Source: Capillidium heterosporum
Taxonomy: Eukaryota; Entomophthoromycota; Entomophthoromycetes; Entomophthorales; Capillidiaceae
NCBI GenBank assembly: GCA_016630905.1
Contig: WBMQ01000014.1
Span: forward strand, 806,001-870,000
Reading direction: 5' to 3'
Length of the DNA stretch: 64,000 nucleotides
Made by a program: the position numbers and the translations under genes. The notes beneath the pieces are model-generated. The model was not told the origin of the DNA, did no database searches, and saw only the letters and a program-made list of their open reading frames with translations. This document shows positions 37,552 to 49,600 of the stretch, piece by piece; position 1 is the stretch's first letter; every line of letters starts with the position of its first letter.

Positions 37552-39005
37552 TTATTTGAGCTCGACATAGTTGGCTGGGAACTAAACAAAGTCAATAAAT
37601 AGCATTTTTAAAACTACTTACTTCCCCTTCGGCACCGTTGAGTGAGCCCTTCCACCAATCATTCTGGCTGTCCGTCTTCTTTATAATGGTGATGACATCA
37701 CCGCGTTTGAACGATAGGTCAGAGGCCTGTTGCCCATCATAGTCGTAGAGAGCAACTGCAGTCTCGGAACGGCCGGGCCTTGATGGAATGGGGGGTGGGG
37801 GTCGCTTCTGGCTTCCAGAAGTTGGGGCACGGAACCCACCGGCTGAGTAGGTAGGCGGGTTCGTCTCCTCAGCTGCTCCATTGGATTTGGACGAGTTGCG
37901 GCTGTGGCCCATACCTTCGTACCGATTGCCTGACAACGAACTATTTCTACTGTGGCTAGAAGTCTGTCGAATGGATCCAGTTGATTGGGCATCCAAATTT
38001 CCGTACTTGGAGCTGGAGGCATTGGGGATGCTGGCAGCTCTAGTGTTGAGAGCTTGGTAGAGGGAGCTGGCTTGGCCAGGTGGAGGCACCTTACCGCTAA
38101 GCAACTCCTTGGATCTAACAGGGCGTCCGTAGAATTTGGAGTTGGCATCCCTGCGTTCCACAACTACTGATCCTTCGATAGATACACCTAGATTGTAACT
38201 TTAGTAAATAATAAAATGAATGTGGTTGGTACCTGCAAAAAGACCTTTGGATTTACTAAAGTAAGGTTGGCATCAATAAATGGTGACTCAATATGCAAAT
38301 TTACCTGTAAGAGTAGATGGCTGCTAGATGGCCAACAGCACCACCAGCTTCTACGGCTCTTCCCAATGGACCGGCAGCAACTTTGAAAGTTGTTAATGAA
38401 TATAAGGTATAAAGAAATTCTACCTGATAAGTTTCCACCCAAGGTGACGTTACCACCCTCACTGAAAGCTTTGACGGCGTCGGTTGTGTTGAGGATAATT
38501 AAAAAGTCGGTCAGTTGGGCACCGATTTGGCCACCGAATCCCTTGATTAAAAAGAGTTAGAACTAAAGCTAGTAAAGTTTAAAACTTACAACTCCGGCAG
38601 TACCGATACAAGAGGGGGCTGACCAACCTTTTCGATAATGTAAATATGAATAGCTAAATAAAAAATATAGTTACTTCCATCGGGTAGTCTAATTGCCAAC
38701 GGTTAATATAAAGCTATTTTTTAAACAAATACCTAGCAACCACTAAGCCAGAGCCAGCCCTACCGGACCATACGAATCCAGCTTTAATGACTGATAAGAT
38801 GGCAAAGCCCTTTGCCCTCGATAAGATGTCCATAGGAACTACTGCGTCTATACCGCCGGCCTCTCCTGGATCTATTGGGTTTTATCAAAAAAGTTAGCTG
38901 TATGTTGAGCTGATAAAATGAAATACCGATAAATTTGTTCAATATTTTGGCAGCTTTGGAGCATTCGCCTGCTAAGTCGGTTGGTATTGGTGAATTTACT
39001 CCCAT
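37552..39005 (-). CDS. SYLF-SH3 actin-patch protein (Ysc84/Lsb3/SH3YL1-like)
   Basis: These proteins bind phosphoinositides and actin through the SYLF domain and endocytic adaptors through SH3. About seven exons joined by short introns give roughly 410 residues. The SYLF domain covers MGVNSPIPTDLAGECSKAAK, DPGEAGGIDAVVPMDILSRA, KGFAILSVIKAGFVWSGRAG, GSGLVVARLPDGSWSAPSCI, GTAGVGFGGQIGAQLTDFLI, FSEGGNVTLGGNLSVAAGPL and KGLFAGVSIEGSVVVERRDA. A Ser/Asn-rich linker follows, then a PPPPIPSRP stretch and an SH3 domain from ALYDYDGQQASDLSFKRGDV through DWWKGSLNG to the ALYDY-type end GEFPANYVELK. The last intron hides FPANYVEL. All joins keep frame. High-confidence orthologue group. Confidence 0.94.
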
Positions 39006-40322
39006 GTTGATGAAGTTTGGATTTGGTGTCTAATAGCTTTGAATAAGGAAAATCTGTGTTTACAGTTCAAACTCCAGCTAATATACCCGAACTTTTGTCT
39101 CATATTAGATTTGGTATTGGCTTATCGATTTGATTGGCAGGGTGCCAAGAAAAAATTAATAAGCTTGAATACTGAGAATTTCCAAACTTCTCAAGTGTCA
39201 TAATTGAATTTGAAATTCGATCATCGTCTTTGCTTTTGGTCTTGGTAGCCTGTTTGTTTGGCTCGAATCTTGAACAAACCAAAGGTTGGGCATTGTGGGC
39301 AAATGTTCCAAGATTTAGATGAGACTTGGATATAGCTTGCTAAGCAACGATAATGAAGATGTGGTTAAAGATACAGGCATAAGCTTACAGTTTGGGTATT
39401 TATGTTGGAATGGTGGCTTAAACTTGATGGGTTGACAGATGGCAGCTTGACTATATTTAACGGAACTTGAACTTGTAGCGAGATTTGAGAAATTTTAAAG
39501 TTGATTTGAAAATAAAAAGAAGTGGCATGAAGCTACAAGGGAATTTGGCACTAGCACTTAGCTTATTAAAGGCAGGTTTGTAGTTGATAGTTGCATAGAG
39601 TATTTGGCTTCTATAAGTTAATATTGGAATTGGTGAATACCTGGAGTTTGTTAATAAGGAAGATACAAAAAGATAGTGATTTTAGAATGGCTCGGTACTC
39701 TTAACAGCTGTTGGTTTGAGGTAGCTGTATTGAGACTATCAGCTGACATATATCTTCGAATGATAGCTTATGAAGCTTTTATTATTGATGTGGAAGGCTG
39801 CTAAAGAAAATTCAATTTAGATTCACACAACTCCAGCTGTACACAGCACCACTGTAAGGGTGATGTGATATCTACAATCATATTAGTGATCAATTTAAAG
39901 GCGTAATATAAATCCTTGATGAACAACGAGGTATCCATTTTGTTGAAGGAGTTATATCTACTTAATATACCTATCAGCTCCAATATGATAAGCTAAAAGA
40001 TTGTCGGTACGAATTGAATCCTGGCCACTTGCCTTTGTCTTCTCTAATCAAATTATAGGCATCGCTGAACAAGCCTTCTCTTTAAATTGAAAAATATACC
40101 TGCCTGGATTCAATATATTGATGTCTCCTTTTAAAAGCCTCAATTTTCAAACAGCTTTTCATCAACTGAGTTGTAAAAATGACTCTAAATTCCAAGTTGA
40201 AATATATTACTGTAGAACAGTTTCAAAGCATTTTTTAGTATTGATTAGAAGGTAAATGTAGATAATAAAGTTTTAAATTTGTGTAAGAAATGAAAAGGTA
40301 GCTACAGATATTTATTTAAAAC
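39006..40322. other. intergenic, 1.3 kb
   Basis: Short frames only (60 codons), without similarity. Promoter of the SYLF-SH3 gene and 3' flank of SIL1. Confidence 0.45.
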
Positions 40323-41523
40323 TCAAGCCAAACTTTTCAGATGATTAAATACTTCTACAAACTCATCGTCTTCTAACTCCTCACTACTTAATTTATAATT
40401 CTTCAAAAACTTGGATGTGCTAGTATTCAACTTCAATTCCCTGTTGAGCTTGACTAAGTTATCTAGAACTTTGAACAGCTTGGACTTGAAATCCAAATTG
40501 ATGTCCTCCTTCTTAATACTGGCAATGGTATTCTCAGCAAAATTGAACCACAAGTCCACCTCCTTCTGGTTTATTTTGATGGCAGGCGTTAACATCAGAA
40601 TGTAGCTGCGGGTCGAATATATCCTCCACTAAGACTAAGATCTTCTTCAACGTAGTTTGACTCCTACCCTTTATGTTGAACTGGTCGTATAAAGTAGACA
40701 GTAGGCCGTCGCTGATAAACTTTTGAAAGTACTTTGGCTGGGCACGAGAGATCGATGAGATGGTGAATAGTAAACGGTTGATGACTGGATCCAGGTTCTC
40801 CATACTTAGGATAGTCCAACAAACTTTGGATTAAATCCGTCTTGTCAATCGAAGTGCTAGCTTTTTGGTTGTTCTATTTGAAATTTGTAAGTTAAGAGGA
40901 ATAGGAAATCTATTTTTACCTGTAGAGCACTGCCTATAACCGATAAGCTTAATATGCGAACTTCAGTGGGGTATTTGGGGTTTAGTAGTTGGATCAGTTG
41001 GTTGAAGCCTTGCTTATGCTCGACTAGTTTTATACCTAGGTCTAAATCATGGCTCAGCTCTTCGATACCTTGCAAGCTGGTGACCAATTTGTCATTGTCA
41101 GTCAAGGTAGGTAGTAGAGTCAAGTAGTAGTTGAGCTTGGATACATCACCCATGTTGGAAAGTGTAGATGTATCTAGCTCGAGCTGCGGTAGATTTTGCT
41201 TATCGGAAATAGAACTGTTGATGGTGTTGGAAGTGGAGTCGGTATCTAGTTTAGCTTGTTTTAATCCGGTTGATAGATCCATCTTGATATGTAGACCTAT
41301 AGATAATAAAATATGAATAAAAGATGGAAATTTAAACAATACCTTTTGGTAGCTGTTGACCTGGAACAACATTTTGAAATTCTTCAGTTGCTTTGAATAT
41401 CAGGTCGTAGCAGTTGTTATCGGTGTACTTAAATTGGTTTTCGGGGCACCCATCCTCTTTTATGTTGGAGCTTTGGACAAATTGGCTGATGATTATTGGT
41501 AGTAGGAATTTTATCAAGTTCAT
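40323..41523 (-). CDS. SIL1: SIL1-like Hsp70 nucleotide exchange factor of the ER, with two +1 frame discontinuities
   Basis: SIL1 releases ADP from the ER Hsp70 BiP/Kar2. Signal peptide MNLIKFLLPIIISQFVQSSN; then CPENQFKYTDNNCYDLIFKA, VVPGQQLPKGLHIKMDLSTG, armadillo-like helices with LIQLLNPKYPTEVRILSLSV, VIGSALQNNQKASTS, and later RLLFTISSISRAQPKYFQKF. Two introns (about 46 nt each) remove 41293-41338 and 40872-40917 approximately. In exon 3 the frame changes by +1 at about 40800-40815 (LLDYP then SMENLDPVINRL) and again by +1 at about 40605-40625 (VEDIFDP then SYILMLTPAIKI). The C terminus EVFNHLKSLA is not a classical HDEL. Family call is firm from SIL1/HspBP1-type blocks; no intron explains the two breaks. 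Confidence 0.82.
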
Positions 41524-41591
41524 GTTGAGTTCTTTTTCGTTTTGTATCTACTGTTGATGTATTCTAAAACTCTTTCCACTGTCTTTATGTC

Positions 41592-41599
41592 TATTTATA
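41592..41599 (-). promoter_or_regulatory. TATA box of SIL1
   Basis: On the minus strand it reads TATAAATA, 69 bp upstream of the ATG at 41523. Confidence 0.6.
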
Positions 41600-42368
41600 C
41601 TTTTAGAGTTGGCTTGGGCTAAAATAGTTTGGTGGAACTTTTGGAGTTAAAGGTTAATTGTTCGACTTTGATTGGAAGTTTAAAAGCTATACTCGGGGTG
41701 TCAGCTGTCTATTGGTTTTAAATATAGTAAGGACAGGTGGCAGTTTTTGAAGCATTAGTGATGATGTAAGTGGCTTTTGATAAGAGGTTGATGAAGAGTT
41801 GGTTACTATGAATGTAGGACAGCTTATAGAATTTCCTAATTATATTCGACAAAGGAAGATATATTGCACTGATTAAAAATACTTAATATCTTGCGGTATA
41901 TTTGAAATTAGTTGTCCAAAAATAAAATACTAAATTTATAGTAATCGGACACTTAATTCTGAATCCACACCAAGCTACTAAACCTCTAATTCTGATAAAT
42001 AGCATGGTTTTATTAACAAGCTTTTGGATAAGTCAAATTATAGATGAGATGATTACAAACATGCTCAAATAAACTGGATAGTAATGTGTTTTAATTGATA
42101 CATTTGAGCTTAACTGACAGCTATAGAAACTCAAACTCAATTATAGGCAGATAGTTATATGGGTAAGATGAGTAATTTGAGCTTGAAGTATAGAGCAAAG
42201 TGATGGGTGCAGTAGACAAGTGTCGACTAAGTATAGACCTCTGGTGATAAGCGTTTAAATGTTTCAAGTCAAGCGTTAAAAGTCAAAAAGTAAAGATATT
42301 GGATTTTCAGTTGAGAATTTCGGTATGTAAAGTGTGTTATAAGATTCATATCAGAAGTTAGCATTGGC
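41600..42368. other. intergenic, 0.8 kb
   Basis: Between SIL1 and the double-RRM gene. Only AT-rich sequence was seen. Confidence 0.5.
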
Positions 42369-44691
42369 TTAATTTTCACTTGGGGCGGAATTGGCTTGGG
42401 CCTAGAGACGATTAGTAGTATGTTCAAAATAAATCTTACCAGAAGGGCTAGTAGCTGGTTGACCCCTTCGTTGACATTGGTATTGGTATTTTCTTGGGTG
42501 GTGACGGGAGTAGGAACTGGCTGAGGAATTGGTTGAGGAACCGACTCGCTGGTGTAGGGTATAGTGATATTAGTCGGAGGAGGTCTAATGGTATTTTGCT
42601 CAGGTAAATAGTGGTTAGAGTGCTGGAAGTTGTGATGACCATTGCCATTGGTTGGTTGGCCCATATCTCCATTAGATTGGTGGCGAGAAGGGTAGGCTTG
42701 AATTTCATCACGATATCCATTAGTTACCTGGTTACTTACTTGGTTTCCAGAGTGTGGGCCTTGGTACTGATCGATAGGCTGGCTGTGAGATACACTCTGA
42801 GAAGGCACATTCGGGTCAAAATAATCATTGTTGTTGTAGCCGTTGTAGCTCTCAAATGAATTTCCAGCCTGTTTAGGGTAATTGACTTCCTGTTCTTGCT
42901 CTACAAAGTAGTTGGTGCTGGGGATGGGTATTAATGGCGGTATTTCAATCTGAGTGTGGTTTTTCACAAAGTCCAGGAACTAACAGTTTAGTGTAGAATT
43001 TGGGTTAAAACTTACATATTGTGCTGATTTGGCTTTGGCCTCCATCTGGTCACGAGTCAAGTTACCGACAAACTCTGGATGGCTAGGGTCGAGAAGTGGA
43101 TGTCGGTAAACAGGTTTCTGATTTTGATTGAAATTGCCGGGCTGGGCACTAGTGCTGTTTTGAGCCCCAAACTGATTTCTGGGCTGAACTGGGATAAAGT
43201 TACTGTTGTCACCAGTGTTGGGGTTTTTCTTGGAATATATCTTGAAATCGGTGCGGAATTCATTATAAACCCTTGGCTTTGCAACGCCGTTTGTCATACC
43301 TAGTTCAAGACCTCTCTTTTCTAAAAGACTAATAAGGTCAGAAGTTGCCATTTTAGGTAAGTTTACTCAGCATCATCCCAGACGCTCTTTATATAGGAAT
43401 CACGGTCGTCAAAATCATCTGCATTGTACTTGCCAAAGGCGGCATTAGCACTGCCGCTGCTGAAGTATGCAATCTTGTAAGACCTAAGAGATGTCAATAA
43501 AGCACAGCACCACAGCTAACTTACGAGCTATTTTCATTTTTCGTAATGTCTAGGATATCTCCAAAGTGAGAAAAGTAGTCTCGGATTGCACTTAAAGTAG
43601 GAGTTGTTCGAAAGCTACTAAAGGTTACCTCGATCGAAGCCTACAAATACTGTCAGCATCTCTTTGTACAAAAGCCTACTTGGTTGTCTATAGTGCTGGG
43701 AGAACTAGTAAAGTCAGCAGATGCCCTGCTAAACGAAAAATGGACATCGAGCTAGTAGCTTTTTAGTACAGGTTGTCAAAAGTGATTGTACATTTCTTCC
43801 ATTCAAACTGTAGCCTTGCAAATGATGTTTTGCGGATTCGGCATTTCTCAGATCGTACTAGCAAAAATTAGCTCATGTTTATACCGGAAGCATGTTTAAA
43901 TGTCGAATTTATAATACATCCGTGTAATCTTGCTTACGTATGTTATATACATCGTCCCATTATCCTTAATTTTGTCAGTATAGATTTTAATTCTTCCATG
44001 CTCTTCAAACAATGCCTTGACTTCCTCAGCTTCAGTGGATATCTAGTAATGGTAGTAAATTTAATATTATCCAATGTTAAAAGTGAATGGTCAATTATAC
44101 TCTCAAGGAATTGTAGCATTGAGCTTGAAATTCAACAGTGTACCAAGGAATTTAGAAAACAAAACTTTAAATAAACTTTAACTAGCTCGACATCCTACCT
44201 CAATGCAGCGAACAAATAGACAACGGCCAGGCCGTTCGATTTGTGGTCCATCGTTTCTTGAGAGGGTTTCTCTTAAGTCGCCAATGTTTTTATGGTTGTC
44301 GTTTTCAGCTATTTCAAATTATTAGGTTTGTTTCGAAGTTTTGTTTCAAGCAAAATCCAAGCTAAAGCTATATACTATGTTTCAGTGTTGGTTCTAGCTT
44401 ACCTCTGTGGTTGGTGTAAGGCTTATAGGGCCTTTTCTTATGATCAGCGCCCCAGCTGTTTTTTGAGTTATAGTTAGTGTTTCTAAAGTCAGAGCCTCCG
44501 TGTTGACTACTATGGTCATTTTCCCGGTCATTGCTTTCGCTATTATTTTTGTAGTTTTGATGATTATTCCAGTGGTTATGAGTATTGTAGCTCCCACCAC
44601 GGCCGCGCCCGTAGCCGCGACTGTTCCCTCTTGAAAATCGGTTGAACTTTTTGGTGTTATTATTGTACGAATTATAAGGCTGTGGAGTCAT
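42369..44691 (-). CDS. Mei2-like double-RRM RNA-binding protein with disordered tail
   Basis: About 650 residues from many exons. The N terminus is Asn/Arg/Gly-rich (RGNSRGYGRGRGGSYN). RRM1 is RPGRCLFVRCIE, then EAEEVKALFEEHGRIKIYTD, GTMYITYYDLRNAESAKHHL and LNGRNLDVHFSFSR. RRM2 is IEVTFSSFRTTPTLSAIRDY, FSHFGDILDITKNENSS and SYKIAYFSSGSANAAF. The RRM1-RRM2 arrangement and the TYYDLR.AE.AK phrase match Mei2-like proteins. A 38-nt intron (about 43326-43363) joins VWDDAD to LLEKRGLELG, so the Asn/Gln/Pro-rich region from 43315 down belongs to the same protein. Two more introns (42980-43015, 42402-42439) lead to the end LLALLAQANSAPSEN. Tail function unknown. A longer intron at 44043-44198 (156 nt) may hide another exon. 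Confidence 0.8.
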
Positions 44692-46645
44692 CGTAGTTAA
44701 AACAAGTTGCTGATCTCAACTCCAGTTAGCTTTAGACCCTGGCTTACAATGTTTTTGCGTTGATTTGAAAGGACCAATTGTTTAGGATTTTGCACGAGAA
44801 TAGTAGGGTCCAGTAGATCAGCTAGAATGCTAAAACTTCCTCCATGATTGGCTGGCTTGGGCACTTTTACCCAATTCTATACCACTGTCGAAAAAGGTAA
44901 TCCATCCTATGTTTTGACGTAGCCTTATGAAAACATATCCAATAGATAGCGTATATGAAGCTGGCTCATACTTTCTATTGGATGGATTCATAAGGATTAC
45001 GTTTTCTACATCTCCTAGGCCTATTTGGTCAAAAATCGGCTAATGAATCAGACTACCAACTTAATCAAAAGACAAAGTGCTTATTGGAGGGAAGTTAATG
45101 CTAAATGATCTAAATCTTTCATAGAACCTTTCTGAAATTGTTTGGCCAGAATTTTGAAAAATTCATGGCAAGGTTTTCTGCGACCAACTTTCTGAATAGT
45201 AAGAGCCGTAAACGTTGACTGTGAAACTGGACTGGAGTTTCAAGGCTAATGGATATTGTGATAGAAAAGGCTTAACCCAGTAGAGAAGACTTGTATCAGG
45301 TTGCTTTGGGAGGCTATATAGAAACTTCTACGGAATAAAAGAGACACACTATCATGATATCAATACCAATAGCAGTTGTATTGAATTCAAGAAATATGAG
45401 TAAAGTTATCTAACACTGCTATATATGTCCCTTTTAAATGGACTGTTGTCATAGGCTATACAGGCTAATTCAAACATATCTAAAATTCCTGGCATCTTGG
45501 TAGTAACAACGTTTAAGTCTTTTATAGACCATCAAGTTCCTATAAACTTACTTATCTTTAGCTCCTAGAAAACAGTAACTTCACGCCAAGCTTTACTCCC
45601 AGCTCTGAAAAGATCAAAGCACAACTCCAAAGATAATCACTCCATCAAGGACTTACGCGAAGTTTTTTCCAATTATGGGTCACTACCTAACTTATGTTTA
45701 ATATATAGCTTATCTTGTAAATTGGCTCTGGATCCTTTGCCAAGAAAATTTGTGAATCCACATCGTTGGTTACGATAAAGCTTTCAAATATAGATTTGAC
45801 TTGCTTGTGTATGTAAAAGTATATACTGCTACATGCTACCTACCATGGCTTTATTAGATGTTATTCTATAATATTTAGCAAAAGGCAGTGTATACTTCAC
45901 AACCTTGGATTCAAAAAATTGGGAGGTTTAAGTTAAATTCCAAACCAATTTCGGAGTAACACCAAATTGGCTACAAAGTTGTTCCACTCAGAGGATAAAT
46001 TTCCATCAAATCTTATTTTCAAGGCAAATTTCTTTATTTAGAGGTCTATTTATAGCATTCCAGTCAAATGTATTCCAAAACCTCTTTTCATTTGTCAGCG
46101 AAGGGGAAGTGAGGAGACAAAAATAGCAAAGGAAGCGTTTGTAAAGGGATTTAATTGAGCCTTAGCCAGCACCTCATAAAGTGTGACATCATAATTCTAG
46201 CGAATCGGTAATTTGAAGCAAAGGTTCGAGCTATTGGCAAATGGTTGCTATGTATACAGAAAAATGACTTAATCTGTTCGGAGGTACTCAAACTAATATC
46301 CCCACCAAGCAGCGTGATTGTAGCCCAAAATTATTACAGATAATTTCTTTATACCGTTACTTACATTCTATTCTACTTCATAAGTACAGAGTTTGGAGTA
46401 CATTTAGTTTCACTTTTCTCAAGTAAAAAGTTTCTAACAAAAGTCTGTTCAGAACGCTATCTTCGAGGTAAGCTCAGCCTTTTCTACTGCCTTGTATTCC
46501 GCCAATTTCTCGACTTTGTTTTAGATACCTACCAATATAGCAGTTTTGGATTTTAACGTGCTATATAACTTAGAATTAAACTTAATCGATATAGGGTCAA
46601 CTTGATGCGCTTGGTGCTAATTAATAAATACAATCAATAAAATTT
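44692..46645. other. divergent intergenic region, 1.95 kb
   Basis: Shared promoter region of the RRM gene and chitin synthase. Contains an imperfect hairpin (44923-44945 with 44975-44995). No exon was recognised. Confidence 0.5.
44923..44995. repeat. Intergenic imperfect hairpin
   Basis: Left arm CCTTATGAA...ATCCAATAG (44923-44945) and right arm CTATTGGAT...TTCATAAGG (44975-44995) pair over two 9-bp blocks with a 29-nt loop. It could be a cis-regulatory or decayed mobile sequence. Confidence 0.4.
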
Positions 46646-49600
46646 ATGTCAACTAACAACGAACAAGACATCGACTACGCCGCCTATAGCTTGAAACCTA
46701 CAGAATACAAGTCCTCCAAAGATCAGCTTCTTAACCAAAGTACAGCCCTAGCCTTTCTTTACCATTAACCATTATTATTAGAAGCAAGTAAAGACTCACT
46801 ATCTACCGGTGCCTTATCAGCCTACGCCTCCAGCCTCTCGCCTGAATTGCACAAACAATCAATAAAACCTAATATGTCTGCCGAGGAGAAAAAGGAGCTG
46901 CATCAGATTTCCAGTGAAGACTTCAACTCACCTCATATCACTATCACCGAGGATGTAGCTAGACCACGACCACGCCCTGCCAAGGAACCTGGACGCGGGT
47001 ACAGCATCAACCGCAGAGGTTCGAATCGACGCCAGAACGACAACGGTGAATTTGGCTCTGATGGTCGACCACCAAGACGGTGGGCCTCTAACGCTTCATC
47101 TCGCCACATTAACGCTCAGCGCAAAAAGAGCCATCTAATTACTCCGGAATCTAAGCCAACCGTCGGACCTTGGACTGTCTTCTCCTGGATAATGACCTGC
47201 TGCTTCCCCCCTTTCCTTTTACGCTGGTTCGGGCTACCTAACAAACAGGTGCAACAGGCTTGGCGTGAAAAGATCACACTGGTCTCCATCATCGTCATTA
47301 TCTGTGCTGGTCTGGGATTCGTGACCTTTATACTCCAAGATTTACTATGCGGTGAGTCAAATCAAAATGGCATCAAGGTAGGTCAGCTCAAAAATAAGCA
47401 GATTGTAATTAATGGCAATGTCTTCGATTTCTCCAATTTCTTTCACCCACCTATTATCTACAACAGGATAGACCTAGAAGTTGGCTTTAATCTGGATGAT
47501 AAAGATATCGAAGCTAACAAACACGATCTATCGCTTCTATTCCAGCCCTTTACCAGAAACAATCCAGGTTCATGTAAAGGCATATTATTCGTAACTGCTG
47601 ATCCTGAGAAAGATGAACGATATTTCCCCTGTGTGAAAATAGATCCATATTCCAAATTTAAAATCGAAGGAAGCGCTTCAGCACCGATCTGCCATTTTGG
47701 TATGGAAAAGAAATACAAGAATATAAGAAGATTACCTAAGGTTGGTGATATGTACTACGACTGGAAGGATGTTAACGATCGCTCCAAGCGGTTGATAGTT
47801 TATGGAGGAAATGTCATCGACTTGTCAAGGCTAGATCTGTTAGGTAGCCAAGGCCTTAACATCACTGTACAGGAGATTGTAGATGAGTTGGGCGACCTTA
47901 ACAAACCTTATATTGGCAAGGATGTGTCCTATTATCTACGAAACCGAAGCCCGGAAGTTGGCCAGTGTTTGATCGACCTGTTACGAGTTGGTATGATCGA
48001 TACTAGTACGATCGGTTGCATCACCAGTAGTGTGATTCAGTATATCACTTTAGTGGTCATCGTCGGCCTTGTACTTGCCAAATTCTTCATGGCGGTTATC
48101 TTTGGCTGGATTGTATCTTGGAGACTGGGGTCTCTCAACGAGAAGACCTACCGAGACAAGTTACGCCGATTTGAAGAGATTGAAGAGTGGGCCGAAAACG
48201 ACAACGCCAGCTCTACCGACTCAGCTCCATCGTCCGACAAAGAGGAGCTCAGTAGTTTAGGTCAAGGCTATCCGCTGGGACAACTAGGACAGGTTCCTGC
48301 CGCTCGGTCCTCGACCTATTTCTCAGGACTGCCTAGACACGGGTATTCACCAAGTGGAGATCTCCGTAACCGCCCTAGCCCTAACTTCAAAATCGAACAA
48401 CCCGAAGTGGACCCTGACCTGGGCTTCATTCTGCACCACTCCATCCAGCTGGTAACCTGCTACTCTGAAGGCCTAGTTGGTATCAAGAACACCCTGGATT
48501 CCCTGGCCAACACCAACTACCCCAACAACCGACAGCTGCTGTTCGTAGTCGCCGATGGTATCGTAACCGGAGCTGAAAACGACAAGTCTACTCCCGACAT
48601 ATGCCTAAGCTTAATGAAGGATTTCATCATCCCACCCGAACTGGTCAAGGCCCACTCCTACGTCGCCATTGCCGAGGGCTCCAAGCGTCACAATATGGCC
48701 AAGGTATATGCCGGCTACTACTACCAGACTTCGAAGCATAGTGATAAGGAAAGCAAGGAGGGCAAAGGGTTCTTCCACAAGCGGGTGCCTATGGTCCTGG
48801 TTGTTAAGTGTGGCACGCCTGAGGAGGCCAGCCTTCCCAAGCCAGGCAATCGTGGTAAGCGAGACTCACAGGTCATTCTGATGTCATTCCTCCAGAAAGC
48901 TGTCTTTGATGATCGTATGACTGAGATGGAATATGAGCTGTTTAATGCCGTGTGGAACGTGGCTGGAGTAACCCCTGACAACTATGAGACGGTGCTGATG
49001 GTGGATGCCGATACGACCGTGTTCCCAGACTCATTGACCCGTATGGTAGCCTGCTTCTCCCGCGATCCCAAGGTGATGGGTCTGTGCGGTGAGACCCGTA
49101 TCAGCAATAAGAGCCAGAGCTGGGTCACTGCCATCCAAGTCTTCGAGTACTACATCAGTCACCATTTGAGCAAGGCATTCGAGAGTATCTTTGGTGGTGT
49201 AACCTGTCTACCAGGTTGCTTCTGCATGTACCGTATCAAGACTCCCAAGGGCAATGGCGACTGGATCCCGGTCATCTGTAACCCCGAAATCCTACAACAG
49301 TACTCGGAGAATGTGGTAACTACACTCCACCAGAAGAATCTCCTACTTCTGGGTGAAGATCGTTTCCTGACGACGCTGATGCTACGTACATTCCCCAAGC
49401 GCAAGCTGATCTTTGTACCCCAGGCTGTATGCAAGACGATCGTACCAGACACCTTTTCAGTGCTGCTGTCCCAGCGACGCCGTTGGATCAACTCTACCGT
49501 GCACAACCTCCTAGAGCTGGTTATAACCCGCGATCTTTGTGGTACCTTCTGCTTCTCCATGCAATTCGTTATTTTCCTGGAGCTCATGGGCACTGTCGTG

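Noticed and set aside
43326-43351. The ATG at 43351 as the start of a separate gene
   Set aside because: It lies within a typical 38-nt intron that keeps the upstream RRM frame open; kept as one gene.
43875-44174. A 99-codon plus-strand frame in the RRM gene
   Set aside because: It overlaps RRM exons and a long intron on the other strand and has no recognised motif.
47010-47040. A tRNA-like GGTTCGAATC box
   Set aside because: It lies inside the chitin synthase coding sequence with no cloverleaf around it. No convincing tRNA was found in the window.
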